A stretch of DNA of 64,000 nt from NCBI RefSeq assembly GCF_011777505.1, contig NZ_JAATJT010000002.1:496001-560000 (forward strand), in the 5' to 3' direction. The notes beneath the pieces were generated by a model. That model was not told the DNA's origin, did not search any database, and saw only the letters and a list, made by a program, of their open reading frames with translations. Below, one piece after another: positions 34,213 to 42,441 of the stretch. Position numbers and translations under genes: made by a program. The stretch's first letter is position 1. Every line of letters starts with the position of its first letter. Source of the stretch: Gaetbulibacter sp. S0825 (GTDB taxonomy: Bacteria; Bacteroidota; Bacteroidia; Flavobacteriales; Flavobacteriaceae).

Positions 34213-34860
34213 TGCGTCATAATATTTCTGGATTACTGTTTTTCTTCCAATAGTTTTAGTGATAATATCTTTTTCAAGATCCCATCCTCTTGCAGGCGAA
34301 TATTCACGACCATACCATATTATTTGTAAATGCAAATCGTTCCATAATTTTTTTGGAAACAATCTTTTAGCATCCTTTTCTGTTTGTACTACATTTTTTC
34401 CATTCGTTAAACTCCAGCGATACATCAATCTGTGAATATGTGTATCTACAGGAAATGCAGGCACACCAAATGCTTGAGACATCACTACACTAGCCGTCTT
34501 ATGACCAACAGCAGGCAATTCCTCTAAAGCTTCAAAACTTTGAGGTACTTTGCCATCATGCTTGTCAATAAGTATATGGGATAGCCCATGTATTCCTTTA
34601 CTTTTCATAGGCGATAGTCCTACAGGCTTTATGATATCTCGTATTTCGTCTACAGTTAGCTTTATCATATCGTATGGATTATCGGCTTTTGCAAATAATA
34701 AAGGTGTTATTTGATTTACTCTCACATCTGTACTCTGAGCAGACATTAGTACAGCAATTAATAATGTATAAGGGTCTTTGTGATCTAACGGAATAGGTAT
34801 TTCTGGGTAGAGCTTATTTAAGGTTTTTATAACAAAATCTACTTTTTCTTGCTTGGTCAT
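34201..34860 (-). CDS. nth: Endonuclease III (DNA glycosylase/AP lyase) lacking the iron-sulfur cysteines
   Basis: This 219-residue glycosylase removes oxidised pyrimidines and nicks the abasic site. The helix-hairpin-helix ELPAVGHKTASVVMSQAFGV carries the catalytic lysine, and FPVDTHIHRLMYRW holds the catalytic aspartate. The C-terminal region, where E. coli Nth has four cysteines for a 4Fe-4S cluster, reads IIWYGREYSPARGWDLEKD and then TIGRKTVIQ with no cysteine at all. The protein should therefore fold without the cluster. The start at 34860 follows the -7 element at 34882-34889; a longer frame to 34884 would start inside it. It is divergent from bcp, 35 bases away. Confidence 0.93.
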   Translation of the reverse strand: MTKQEKVDFVIKTLNKLYPEIPIPLDHKDPYTLLIAVLMSAQSTDVRVNQITPLLFAKADNPYDMIKLTVDEIRDIIKPVGLSPMKSKGIHGLSHILIDKHDGKVPQSFEALEELPAVGHKTASVVMSQAFGVPAFPVDTHIHRLMYRWSLTNGKNVVQTEKDAKRLFPKKLWNDLHLQIIWYGREYSPARGWDLEKDIITKTIGRKTVIQKYYDAKKP

Positions 34861-34865
34861 TGACT

Positions 34866-34873
34866 TATCTTTG
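34866..34873 (+). promoter_or_regulatory. -7 element for bcp
   Basis: TATCTTTG (TAnnTTTG). Expected transcription start is near 34880, leader about 16 bases to ATG 34896. It lies 8 bases from the opposing nth element, so the two promoters overlap. Confidence 0.7.
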
Positions 34874-34881
34874 TAAAAAAT

Positions 34882-34889
34882 CAAATATA
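34882..34889 (-). promoter_or_regulatory. -7 element for nth
   Basis: The minus strand reads TATATTTG (TAnnTTTG). Expected start near 34875, leader about 15 bases to ATG 34860. It faces the bcp element. Confidence 0.7.
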
Positions 34890-34895
34890 CTAAAT

Positions 34896-35348
34896 ATGAC
34901 GAGTTTAAAAATAGGGGATAAGGCTCCAGATTTTCAAGCCAAAGACCAAGATGGTAATATTATTTCTTTAAGCGATTATAAAGAAAAAAAATTGGTGTTA
35001 TTCTTTTATCCAAAGGCAAGCACACCTGGATGTACAGTGGAAGCTTGTAATTTAAGAGATAATTACGAACGTTTTCAGTCTTTAGGCTACGAAATACTAG
35101 GAGTAAGCGCTGATAGCGAAAAAAGACAATCAAATTTTAGAAACAAATATGATTTCCCTTATCCATTATTAGCTGACGAAGACAAAACTGTTATCAATTC
35201 ATTTGGAGTTTGGGGACCTAAAAAATTTATGGGTAGAGAGTTTGATGGTATACATCGAACAACATTTGTGATTGACGAATATGGTGTTATTGAAGATGTA
35301 ATTACTAAGGTAAAAACCAAAGAACACACGAGTCAAATACTTAAGTAG
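34896..35348 (+). CDS. bcp: Thioredoxin-dependent thiol peroxidase (Bcp/PrxQ peroxiredoxin)
   Basis: This 150-residue peroxiredoxin reduces hydrogen peroxide and alkyl hydroperoxides using thioredoxin. It opens LKIGDKAPDFQAKDQDGNII. The active site is YPKASTPGCTVEACNLRDNY, with the peroxidatic Cys and a second Cys five residues on, as in atypical 2-Cys PrxQ. HRTTFVIDEYGVIEDV is the conserved C-terminal strand pair. The start is ATG 34896; the in-frame TTG at 34860 lies upstream of the promoter. It shares a 35-base intergenic region with the DNA-repair gene nth, which fits joint use against oxidative damage. A terminator follows at 35353-35382. Confidence 0.95.
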   Translation: MTSLKIGDKAPDFQAKDQDGNIISLSDYKEKKLVLFFYPKASTPGCTVEACNLRDNYERFQSLGYEILGVSADSEKRQSNFRNKYDFPYPLLADEDKTVINSFGVWGPKKFMGREFDGIHRTTFVIDEYGVIEDVITKVKTKEHTSQILK

Positions 35349-35352
35349 AAAT

Positions 35353-35382
35353 AAAAAAAGCGACCAGAAAGTCGCTTTTTTT
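35353..35382. terminator. Bidirectional intrinsic terminator
   Basis: AAAAAAAGCGAC, loop CAGAAA (35365-35370), GTCGCTTTTTTT. It ends bcp and the converging gene whose stop lies at 35382. Confidence 0.9.
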
Positions 35383-36851
35383 TATTTTTTTATTTTTTTC
35401 TTACTAATGACAATTGGTTTCCTTGTAAAACCAAACATTCTATAATCTTTTATTAAGTCACCAATTCCTTCAGGTAATTTATCGCTCCAACCTCGCTTTC
35501 CGGTTGCAATTTTCTCTAATATTTCACGTGAGAAAATATTTAAAGTCTCCAGGTCGTAATCTTCTATATCTGTAACTTTCCCATTGTATTTAAAGAACTT
35601 GTATAATTCTTTCATTCGAGGGTGTACTTTTAAATTTTTGCTTGTTATTAATTCACCAGACTTTTTGTCAACCATTGGATATAGGTAAACTTTTAAATCT
35701 TTAAAGAACAGCTTACCAAAGGCTTCTAAAATACCTCCACTTAAATGTCTGTAATATTTTTCATCAAAAATATCTACCAAATTGTTCACTCCCATTGCTA
35801 ATCCAAGACGAGCTTTTGTGTATTGAGAGAAGTATTCTACTAGTTTATAATATTCTTGAAAATTGGAAATTAATACTGTTTGCCCCAACGAACAAAGCAA
35901 ATCTGCTCTATCCATAAAATCCTGTTCATCAATTTCACCTTCAGCTCGAAGATTGGAAAGCGTAATTTCAAAAAGGGTTTGTGTATTTTTTTCGTCAACT
36001 CTATTTTCTTTTAAGAACATTTCATAAGACTTTTGAAACATATCCATGTTTACCTTGGTAACAGGCCTAAAACTACCTCTAAGTGCTAAAATATTCTTTT
36101 TATAAAGGACTCTTGCTGGCAATACATTATGACCATCTGGATCAAACATTACAGCATCAGTCATAGCGTTTTTAACTAGTTGCAAACTCATCAAACGATT
36201 GTCGACATTCTCGAAAATTGGTCCAGAAAAATTTATGGTATCAATTTCCAATTGGTCTTTATCTAAATGATCGTATAAATAGCGCAATAATTTTTTAGGC
36301 TCGTTATATTTATAAAAAGCGCCATAAATTAGGTTAGTACCAAGTTTTCCAAGAGTTTCTTGTTGCAATCGTGCATCATTTTCTTTAAAGCGAAAATGCA
36401 AGATAATTTCATTGTAATCTTGATTAGGGTCAATTTGATATTTAATACCAACCCAACCATGTCCTTTAAATTTTTTTGCAAAGTCAATAGTAGTAACGGT
36501 ATTGGCATACGCAAAAAACATTTTATTTGGGTGCTTATCTCTTGTTATACGTTCTTCAATAAGTTGTATTTCGTGAGAAAGCATTTTGCGTAATCTCGAT
36601 TCGGTTACATAACGTTTATCATTTTCAATTCCATAAATTGCGTCACTAAAATCTTTATCGTAAGCCGACATTGATTTTGCAATGGTTCTCGAAGCTCCAC
36701 CAGCTCTAAAAAATTGTCTAACGGTTTCTTGCCCGGCTCCAATTTCTGCAAAGGTTCCGTAAATATGTTCGTTTAAATTTATTCGTAGTGCTTTTTGCTT
36801 CAGTGAAGGGATATTTTCAATATCCATATCTCCTTTTAGAGTAATTTCCAT
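35382..36851 (-). CDS. Conserved protein of unknown function (~490 aa)
   Basis: This 489-residue soluble protein has no signal or membrane segment. It starts MEITLKGDMDIENIPSLKQK, includes IYGTFAEIGAGQETVRQFF, KMFFAYANTVTTIDFAKKF and GHGWVGIKYQIDP, and ends in a Lys/Ile-rich tail. Relatives in Bacteroidetes are sometimes labelled nicotinate-nucleotide adenylyltransferase, but I see no nucleotidyl-transferase HxGH or SxTxR motif, so I do not support that name. The start at 36851 is chosen because the -7 element at 36882-36889 lies inside the longer frame to 36905. The high density of charged, well-ordered sequence suggests an enzyme, reaction unknown. Confidence 0.72.
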   Translation of the reverse strand: MEITLKGDMDIENIPSLKQKALRINLNEHIYGTFAEIGAGQETVRQFFRAGGASRTIAKSMSAYDKDFSDAIYGIENDKRYVTESRLRKMLSHEIQLIEERITRDKHPNKMFFAYANTVTTIDFAKKFKGHGWVGIKYQIDPNQDYNEIILHFRFKENDARLQQETLGKLGTNLIYGAFYKYNEPKKLLRYLYDHLDKDQLEIDTINFSGPIFENVDNRLMSLQLVKNAMTDAVMFDPDGHNVLPARVLYKKNILALRGSFRPVTKVNMDMFQKSYEMFLKENRVDEKNTQTLFEITLSNLRAEGEIDEQDFMDRADLLCSLGQTVLISNFQEYYKLVEYFSQYTKARLGLAMGVNNLVDIFDEKYYRHLSGGILEAFGKLFFKDLKVYLYPMVDKKSGELITSKNLKVHPRMKELYKFFKYNGKVTDIEDYDLETLNIFSREILEKIATGKRGWSDKLPEGIGDLIKDYRMFGFTRKPIVISKKKIKK

Positions 36852-36881
36852 CGCAATTGTAACGTTTTTTATTGTGTTCAC

Positions 36882-36889
36882 AAAGGTAT
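36882..36889 (-). promoter_or_regulatory. -7 element for the 35382-36851 gene
   Basis: The minus strand reads TACCTTTG (TAnnTTTG), 31 bases from the ATG at 36851. It is divergent from the element at 36922-36929. Confidence 0.68.
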
Positions 36890-36921
36890 TAAAATAGAGG
36901 CGCAAAGAAAAAAAATAACAT

Positions 36922-36929
36922 TACTTTTG
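36922..36929 (+). promoter_or_regulatory. -7 element for the MBL hydrolase gene
   Basis: TACTTTTG (TAnnTTTG). Expected start near 36936 leaves about 11 bases before the TTG start codon at 36947. Confidence 0.68.
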
Positions 36930-36946
36930 TTATAAAATTTCCACTT

Positions 36947-37708
36947 TTGAAGATTACATTTTTAGGAACTGGTACATCTCAAGGAATTCCTGTAATAGGA
37001 AGCAATCATCCAGTTTGCCTAAGTAAGAATATAAAGGATAAGCGTTTGCGTGTATCTGTTTTAATTGAATGGGACAATTATTCCTATGTTATTGATTGTG
37101 GACCAGATTTTAGGCAGCAAATGCTTCGTGCAAATGTGTCTAAAATTGATGGTATTTTATTTACTCATGAACATGCCGACCATACCGCTGGGTTAGACGA
37201 TATTAGACCGTTTTTTTTTAGACAGGGAGATATTCCCGTTTTTGCACATCAAAGGGTTATGAGGTCTTTAGAAAGGCGTTTTGACTATATTTTTGAAACT
37301 GAAAACAAATATCCTGGAGCTCCAAGTGTTAAGAAAATTGTTGTTGAGAACAAACCTTTTCAAGTAGGTAATTTAGAAATTATACCAATTAATGGATTTC
37401 ATAATAAATTACAAGTTTTTGGGTTTAGATTTAAAGACTTTGCTTATCTCACAGATATGAAAACTGTTGAAGAGCATGAGATAGAGAAGTTAAAAGGAGT
37501 TGAAGTACTTGTTGTAAATGCTTTAAGGGAAGAGAAGCATGAATCGCATTTTAATTTAAAAGAAGCGCTCAATTTCATCAAAAAAGTAAACCCAAATAAA
37601 GCATATTTAACGCATATTAGCTCCTTGCTTGGGTTTCATGACGACGTTGAAAAATCGTTACCTAAAAATGTTTTTCTGGCTTACGATAATTTAGTAGTGA
37701 CTGTTTAA
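36947..37708 (+). CDS. MBL-fold metal hydrolase, PhnP/RNase Z-like phosphodiesterase
   Basis: This 253-residue metallo-beta-lactamase-fold enzyme begins at a TTG codon; MKITFLGTGTSQGIPVIG is the normal family start. Metal ligands are in FTHEHADHTAGLDD (HxHxDH) and a C-terminal AYLTHISSLLG histidine, with a further NGFHNKLQVFG. The GTGTSQGIP start and VIDCGPDFRQQM are PhnP-like, where the enzyme opens cyclic phosphates. Its true substrate in this organism is not known. It shares a short operon with the 37720 gene (11-base gap). Confidence 0.88.
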   Translation: MKITFLGTGTSQGIPVIGSNHPVCLSKNIKDKRLRVSVLIEWDNYSYVIDCGPDFRQQMLRANVSKIDGILFTHEHADHTAGLDDIRPFFFRQGDIPVFAHQRVMRSLERRFDYIFETENKYPGAPSVKKIVVENKPFQVGNLEIIPINGFHNKLQVFGFRFKDFAYLTDMKTVEEHEIEKLKGVEVLVVNALREEKHESHFNLKEALNFIKKVNPNKAYLTHISSLLGFHDDVEKSLPKNVFLAYDNLVVTV

Positions 37709-37719
37709 TTAATTATTTT

Positions 37720-38226
37720 ATGAAAAGTAAAATTTACCTATACCTATTTGTGTTCACCTTGTTATTGGTGCTTTTTATGTATGTTAATTCTAAAAGTATT
37801 TTAGAGAAATATGAAAAAGATATTACTACCGCTAAAGAGCGTATAGAAATATATAAGGATTCATTAACTGTTTTACAAGATGAAAATTATGACCTAATGT
37901 ACTTTAATTTGGAACATAATGAAGATGCCATTACTTATTTTGAAAAAGAAGGTATCGATGTAACGACCTTAATTCCGTTTTTAAAGGATGAGTTATATAA
38001 ATTAAACGAAGCAAAAGGTGAACATCCATTGGTCCCTTATGTCGCTATGACTAATGGAAAGATGATGATTAACAATATTAAATTCTTGAATCATAAATGG
38101 ATAATTGCCGATTTCTCTGATGGAAAATATTGGGGTGAATTGTTTTTAACTTATGAAATTACTAAAGATAAACAACTAACTTATAGATTGGTTGAGCACT
38201 TTTTATACCCTCCACAAAGCTATTAG
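37720..38226 (+). CDS. Membrane-anchored coiled-coil protein of unknown function
   Basis: This 168-residue protein has a signal-anchor (about residues 4-22, IYLYLFVFTLLLVLFMYVNS) and a charged coiled-coil-like helix (KYEKDITTAKERIEIYKDSL, about 29-50). A globular end follows with HKWIIADFSDGKYWGELFL. The late strand-turn-strand with YWGELFLTYEI looks like a small beta domain exposed to the periplasm. I do not recognise a family. It is second in the operon after the MBL hydrolase and overlaps the converging esterase gene by 4 bases. Confidence 0.7.
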   Translation: MKSKIYLYLFVFTLLLVLFMYVNSKSILEKYEKDITTAKERIEIYKDSLTVLQDENYDLMYFNLEHNEDAITYFEKEGIDVTTLIPFLKDELYKLNEAKGEHPLVPYVAMTNGKMMINNIKFLNHKWIIADFSDGKYWGELFLTYEITKDKQLTYRLVEHFLYPPQSY

Positions 38227-38879
38227 GTACGCTTCACTAGCCAAGTCTTAAAGTCATAAAAGTTTTGAGGCGCTACGCCGTGTCCAACAGGGAATTCCGA
38301 ATATTGGTGCTTAACATTTAGAGATTCTAAAATTTTTGGTGATTGTCTTGCCCACTCTACAGGAATCACTTGGTCTACACTACCATGTGAACAATAAAAA
38401 TCTAGATGTGATAATTTAGTTTTATCAAATGTTTCAGGAATAATATCTGGATTAATGTAGCCACTTAATGCAACTATATTCTTAATTTTTTCTGGGTAGG
38501 TGAGTGCCACAGCGTAACTTAAAATAGTGCCTTGACTAAATCCTAACAAAGTGACATTATCTTTATTTACAGGATAAGCATCACAAGCTTCATCTATAAA
38601 CTTAGCAATTAAATCTCTAGATTTTATCGCTTGTTCATTGTCGCTCCATTTTCCTTTTTCAGCATCAAAATTTATAGCATACCAAGCATTTCCAAAGGGC
38701 TGCATTGCATAAGGTGCTTTAACAGAAATGATAAAGAGTTCCTCTGATAATTCTGAAGCAAATGAAAACAAATCGTTTTCATCGCTGCCATAACCATGAA
38801 GCATTATGATTAAAGGAGCATTATCTGCTAAAGACGAAGGTCTTATTATGTGCTCTAGGGAAAGATTAGTGTTTGTCAT
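38223..38879 (-). CDS. Phospholipase/carboxylesterase family alpha/beta hydrolase
   Basis: This 218-residue cytoplasmic hydrolase has an oxyanion region IIMLHGYGSDENDLFSFA. The nucleophile is in LLGFSQGTILSYAVAL, the aspartate in SHGSVDQVIPVEWA and the histidine in FPVGHGVAPQNF. This is the YpfH/acyl-protein thioesterase-type family, acting on carboxylic or thioesters of lipids and small molecules. The start overlaps nothing: the preceding gene's TAA immediately precedes the ATG. It is the last gene of the four-gene unit that begins with the BatA-like protein. Confidence 0.88.
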   Translation of the reverse strand: MTNTNLSLEHIIRPSSLADNAPLIIMLHGYGSDENDLFSFASELSEELFIISVKAPYAMQPFGNAWYAINFDAEKGKWSDNEQAIKSRDLIAKFIDEACDAYPVNKDNVTLLGFSQGTILSYAVALTYPEKIKNIVALSGYINPDIIPETFDKTKLSHLDFYCSHGSVDQVIPVEWARQSPKILESLNVKHQYSEFPVGHGVAPQNFYDFKTWLVKRT

Positions 38880-39212
38880 TTAGTTACCGAAACTTGCAAA
38901 AATACGTTGATAAAATTCTCCTAAAATTGGAGTAGGTTGGTTGCGACCTGTAACTGCTGTCATAAATCCAAAGATGAATAATACACCAAAGAAAATCCAA
39001 AAGCCAATAGTTATAAGCCAATTATCAAAAAGACCAACAAAATATCCTAAGGCAAAAAATGTTAGCCATAAGCCTAGAGCTTGCCTAAGATGAAAAGCTG
39101 CAAATCTATTTTTCTTTTCATTATTCATAAAAAATGCAATAATGACTCCAAACAATGTCAAGTAACTAATTATTGCAATTGTTCGACCTTCTTCTATTGT
39201 TTGATTATCCAT
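38880..39212 (-). CDS. DUF4870-like (Tic20-type) small membrane protein
   Basis: This 110-residue protein has three hydrophobic segments (about 10-30, 46-66 and 70-92). It includes AAFHLRQALGLWLTFFAL; the FHxRQ motif is the core of the DUF4870/Tic20-like family. The N-terminal part IAIISYLTLFGVIIAFFMNN also fits. It is probably an inner-membrane protein; function unknown. It begins 10 bases after the dihydroorotase-like gene and ends immediately before the esterase gene, so it is in the same operon. Confidence 0.8.
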   Translation of the reverse strand: MDNQTIEEGRTIAIISYLTLFGVIIAFFMNNEKKNRFAAFHLRQALGLWLTFFALGYFVGLFDNWLITIGFWIFFGVLFIFGFMTAVTGRNQPTPILGEFYQRIFASFGN

Positions 39213-39222
39213 AATTTTAAAA

Positions 39223-40473
39223 TTATAAGATTATTTTTTTATTGGCTATAATGCCATATGCTTTTCCTTTAAGAGTATATCCTTTGAAAATAGCGTTTTT
39301 TGATTTCGAGATAATATCCTCTTTTGAAAATTCATAAGAGATATCTGGGTTGAAAAGAGACATAGTCGCTTTGTTTCCAATGCTAATGGTGCTATCTTCT
39401 ATTCCAAATCGTTCTTTTCCTTTAGTTAATAGCTTTACAACTGTTTTAGTTGGAAGTATTGTGTTTAATGCTCCAAATGCACTTTCTAATCCAATAGTGC
39501 CGTCTAATGCGAAATCAAATTCTAATTTTTTATGCTCAATATCTAAAGGGTTGTGGTCACTCGTTACCATATCGATGGTGCCATCTTTTAAACCACTAAG
39601 TAATGCGTCAATATCTTGTTTGGTGCGAAGAGGAGGAGAGACTTTAAAATCACTATCAAAACCTGTTAAAGCATCATCACTAAACACTAAATTATGTATA
39701 GCTACACTACAAGTAACATCGAGTTTTTTCTTTTTCGCTTCTCTTATCAATGCTACTGATTTTGTAGTAGAAATCGTAGGGATGTGTAATTTTCCTTCTG
39801 TATATTCTAAAATAAATAAGTCTCTGGCAACTTGAAGCTCTTCCGCAAGCGCTGGAATACCTTTAAGTCCAATAGTAGTACTTGTAATATGCTCGTTCAT
39901 CACGCCTTGTCCAGCAATATTATTTTCTTGTGGAAAAGAACAAACCAACCCATTAAAACTACCAGCATATTGCAACGCTATCTTCATTAAGTTTGGATTG
40001 CTAATAGGTTTTTTGTAATCACTAAAAGCGACAGCTCCAGCATTGGTCATATCGAATAATTCGGCTAAGTCTTTACCTTGACTATTTTTTGTTAAGGCAC
40101 CAATTGGATGTAAGGATACAGCATTGTTTTGGGCTATAGATTTCACGAAGGAAATATCTGAATTAGTATCTAATACAGGGTTAGTGTTAGCATTTAATGC
40201 TACATTTGTAAAGCCTGATTTTGCTGCGGTTTTAAGACCATTTGCTATTGTTTCTCTTTCTTCAAACCCAGGTTCACCAAAGCATACACTACTATCGAAC
40301 CAACCTTGAGAAATGTGTAAGTTTTCAAGTTGGATTTCTTTGTAATTATTGGGGTTTTTTATGCGTTTAGAAATGTTGGTAATGATTCCTTTTTCAATTA
40401 AAATATCTTGTGTTTGATTGTGAAAATCGCTTTTGGAATCTAGTATTGTAGCAGACTTTATAAGTACGTTCAT
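39223..40473 (-). CDS. Dihydroorotase-like amidohydrolase lacking the HxH metal motif
   Basis: This 416-residue protein follows the dihydroorotase fold end to end: an opening MNVLIKSATILDSKSDFH, the barrel entry strand, FSDYKKPI (lysine region), a TSDHNPLDIEHK loop and the C-terminal GIIANKKIIL strand. The first metal motif, normally DxHxHxRxPG, reads FDSSVCFGEPGF: both histidines are replaced by Ser and Cys, and the downstream HxxH region is IPTISTTKSV. Full hydrolase activity is therefore unlikely. Similar non-catalytic dihydroorotases act as structural partners of aspartate carbamoyltransferase in some bacteria. It overlaps the BatA-like gene by ATGA. Confidence 0.85.
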   Translation of the reverse strand: MNVLIKSATILDSKSDFHNQTQDILIEKGIITNISKRIKNPNNYKEIQLENLHISQGWFDSSVCFGEPGFEERETIANGLKTAAKSGFTNVALNANTNPVLDTNSDISFVKSIAQNNAVSLHPIGALTKNSQGKDLAELFDMTNAGAVAFSDYKKPISNPNLMKIALQYAGSFNGLVCSFPQENNIAGQGVMNEHITSTTIGLKGIPALAEELQVARDLFILEYTEGKLHIPTISTTKSVALIREAKKKKLDVTCSVAIHNLVFSDDALTGFDSDFKVSPPLRTKQDIDALLSGLKDGTIDMVTSDHNPLDIEHKKLEFDFALDGTIGLESAFGALNTILPTKTVVKLLTKGKERFGIEDSTISIGNKATMSLFNPDISYEFSKEDIISKSKNAIFKGYTLKGKAYGIIANKKIIL

Positions 40474-42365
40474 TTAAAATATTTTAATATGAGCATCTCT
40501 ATTACTAATAAGACTAGTGCAAAAATAGTAAACCATTTCCATAGCTCATTAATATTTGATTTATTTTTTATGGAAGTGAATACATCCTCAATAGAGTTTG
40601 AAACCGTAGCGTTTTGAAAATTGGACAAATTCATATACTGTGAGTTGCTCTCATTTCTATTGTAATTATAGCTTACCTTTTTGAAAGTTTCTCCATTATT
40701 ATTAATGCTATAAATTCCAGCAGCTGATGGCATATCTCTAGTAATAACACTAATTTTATTGCTATATGAACGCTGTTGAGGGATGATTTCTTCGTTTATA
40801 GATTTCAATTTTAATATATCGTCTTGCTGAAGGGTTATGTTAATATCATAAGTGTTTTCTTCTCCAATAGTATAATAAAGATTGGGTAGTTTTAAACTTT
40901 GTTTTCCAATATTATAAATCACTGGCACTACAAGAGGAGAGTTAATGAAATTTGAATTTGATGTATTTAGCGCAGATGCAAAAGCGAAAATATTTCCTTG
41001 TTGATTTAAAAAGGGTTTTCCATCTTCAAATTTAAGAATATTTGAGCCTGATCCTAGTTCATAAAAACTATTAGCTTTTGGGTATTGAAAGTTGCTTATT
41101 TCTTTATCAAATACTTGATCTAATATTGGATGTGAATAATTAATAGTTGTTATTCTTTTTTCAATGTTATTTATTTCTGAATTATAATTAAATAATTGAT
41201 TGTAAGAATTTAATGAAGCATTAATTGAAGGAATAATTAATATATTACCTCCATTGGCTATAAAGCTATTTAATGAATTGATTAGCGATACAGGAATATT
41301 ATCTATCTCGTTTAGCACCACTAAGTTTTGGTCTCCAATCTCGTTGTAATTTAGCTTGTCTAAATCTGTCTCCTTGTAGTTAAATTCATTGTTGGTAAAT
41401 ATGCGTTCTAGATAATTATTTTCAGTTGGATTTATGGTTAGCACATTTATTTTATCTCTGTTATTGACATTGAAGTACAAGGTATTGTCAAAGTTTAAGC
41501 CAGAATCTTCTACAGTCACTTTCCCATTAATAACAGTATTTGTTGGTAACGTAAATTGGGCTTGTTTTGAATCATCAATAGCAGATTTTGCCAATAGCAA
41601 GTCGTCATTATATAAGGCGACAGATGTGTTTTCTAAACTTTCATTACCCGAAATAGTAGCAGTAAGCTCAAAATTTGATGGTGTTTCCTTAGAAATGTAA
41701 ACGCTATCAATGCTAATATTTCTATTTGTTACAGCTTCCAGTTGCACTAAGTTTAGAGTGTATGTTGCATTTAAATCATCACTTAATGTAGTGTTATTTA
41801 TTTGAAAATCAGATAGTAACACTAGGTTTTTAGCAGAAGCATCATCTTGACTAAATAATTTTTCTCCCTTAAGGATTACTGCGTCGTAATCTAACTGATT
41901 TGGTGAATAATTGAGTTGTAATAGTTCGTTAGAAAGCGTTTTTCGAGTAGCGTTTCTAAATGTGTTATCGTTTGTGAATAGTGTTATTTCATCAGAATCG
42001 TCTAGTGTGTTTAAAATATCTTGAACACTGCGTTTAAGCAATTCTCCTTTACTTCCTTTAGCTTGCATGCTAAAAGAGTTGTCTAAATAAACAACCGTTT
42101 CTGTTTTTATGTTTAAACCTTCAGATTCAGAAAAATAGGGTTGTGCAAAGGCAAAAATAATTGCTGTAAAAAGTAATAGCCGTGTTATAAGTGTTAGCCA
42201 CTTTTTAAGCTGTGAACTTTTACGCGTTTGTATAATCACGTTTTTTAAAAACTGAACATTGGTGAAAGGTACTTTTTCAAAACGACGTAATTGAAAAAGA
42301 TGAATAATTATAGGAATTAGCAGTAAAAATAAAAAGTATAGAATTTCTGGGTGCTTAAACTGCAT
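40470..42365 (-). CDS. BatA/aerotolerance-type N-terminal domain protein with von Willebrand-like region
   Basis: This 631-residue inner-membrane protein starts with the BatA motif MQFKHPEILYFLFLLLIPII and HLFQLRRFEKVPFTNVQFLK. It has a second helix (LLLFTAIIFAFAQPYF), a vWA-like domain (TVVYLDNSFSMQAKGSKGEL, DNSxS MIDAS-like), a long beta-rich periplasmic region and a last helix at the C-terminus (IFALVLLVIEMLIL). Such proteins occur across Bacteroidetes; a role in envelope or stress biology is usual but unproven. It heads the operon with the dihydroorotase-like, DUF4870-like and esterase genes. A near-consensus -7 TATCTTTA (minus strand) lies at 42388-42395. Confidence 0.85.
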   Translation of the reverse strand: MQFKHPEILYFLFLLLIPIIIHLFQLRRFEKVPFTNVQFLKNVIIQTRKSSQLKKWLTLITRLLLFTAIIFAFAQPYFSESEGLNIKTETVVYLDNSFSMQAKGSKGELLKRSVQDILNTLDDSDEITLFTNDNTFRNATRKTLSNELLQLNYSPNQLDYDAVILKGEKLFSQDDASAKNLVLLSDFQINNTTLSDDLNATYTLNLVQLEAVTNRNISIDSVYISKETPSNFELTATISGNESLENTSVALYNDDLLLAKSAIDDSKQAQFTLPTNTVINGKVTVEDSGLNFDNTLYFNVNNRDKINVLTINPTENNYLERIFTNNEFNYKETDLDKLNYNEIGDQNLVVLNEIDNIPVSLINSLNSFIANGGNILIIPSINASLNSYNQLFNYNSEINNIEKRITTINYSHPILDQVFDKEISNFQYPKANSFYELGSGSNILKFEDGKPFLNQQGNIFAFASALNTSNSNFINSPLVVPVIYNIGKQSLKLPNLYYTIGEENTYDINITLQQDDILKLKSINEEIIPQQRSYSNKISVITRDMPSAAGIYSINNNGETFKKVSYNYNRNESNSQYMNLSNFQNATVSNSIEDVFTSIKNKSNINELWKWFTIFALVLLVIEMLILKYFK

Positions 42366-42441
42366 TCGTAAGTATTATTTATAAGGGTAAAGATAGAAAA
42401 TGAATTGAGATTTGCTGTTGCCTATTTGAGAATTTTAACGT

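Noticed and set aside
39350-39835. Open frame of 161 codons on the plus strand
   Set aside because: It is a shadow of the dihydroorotase-like gene on the other strand, with no start signal or recognisable motif.
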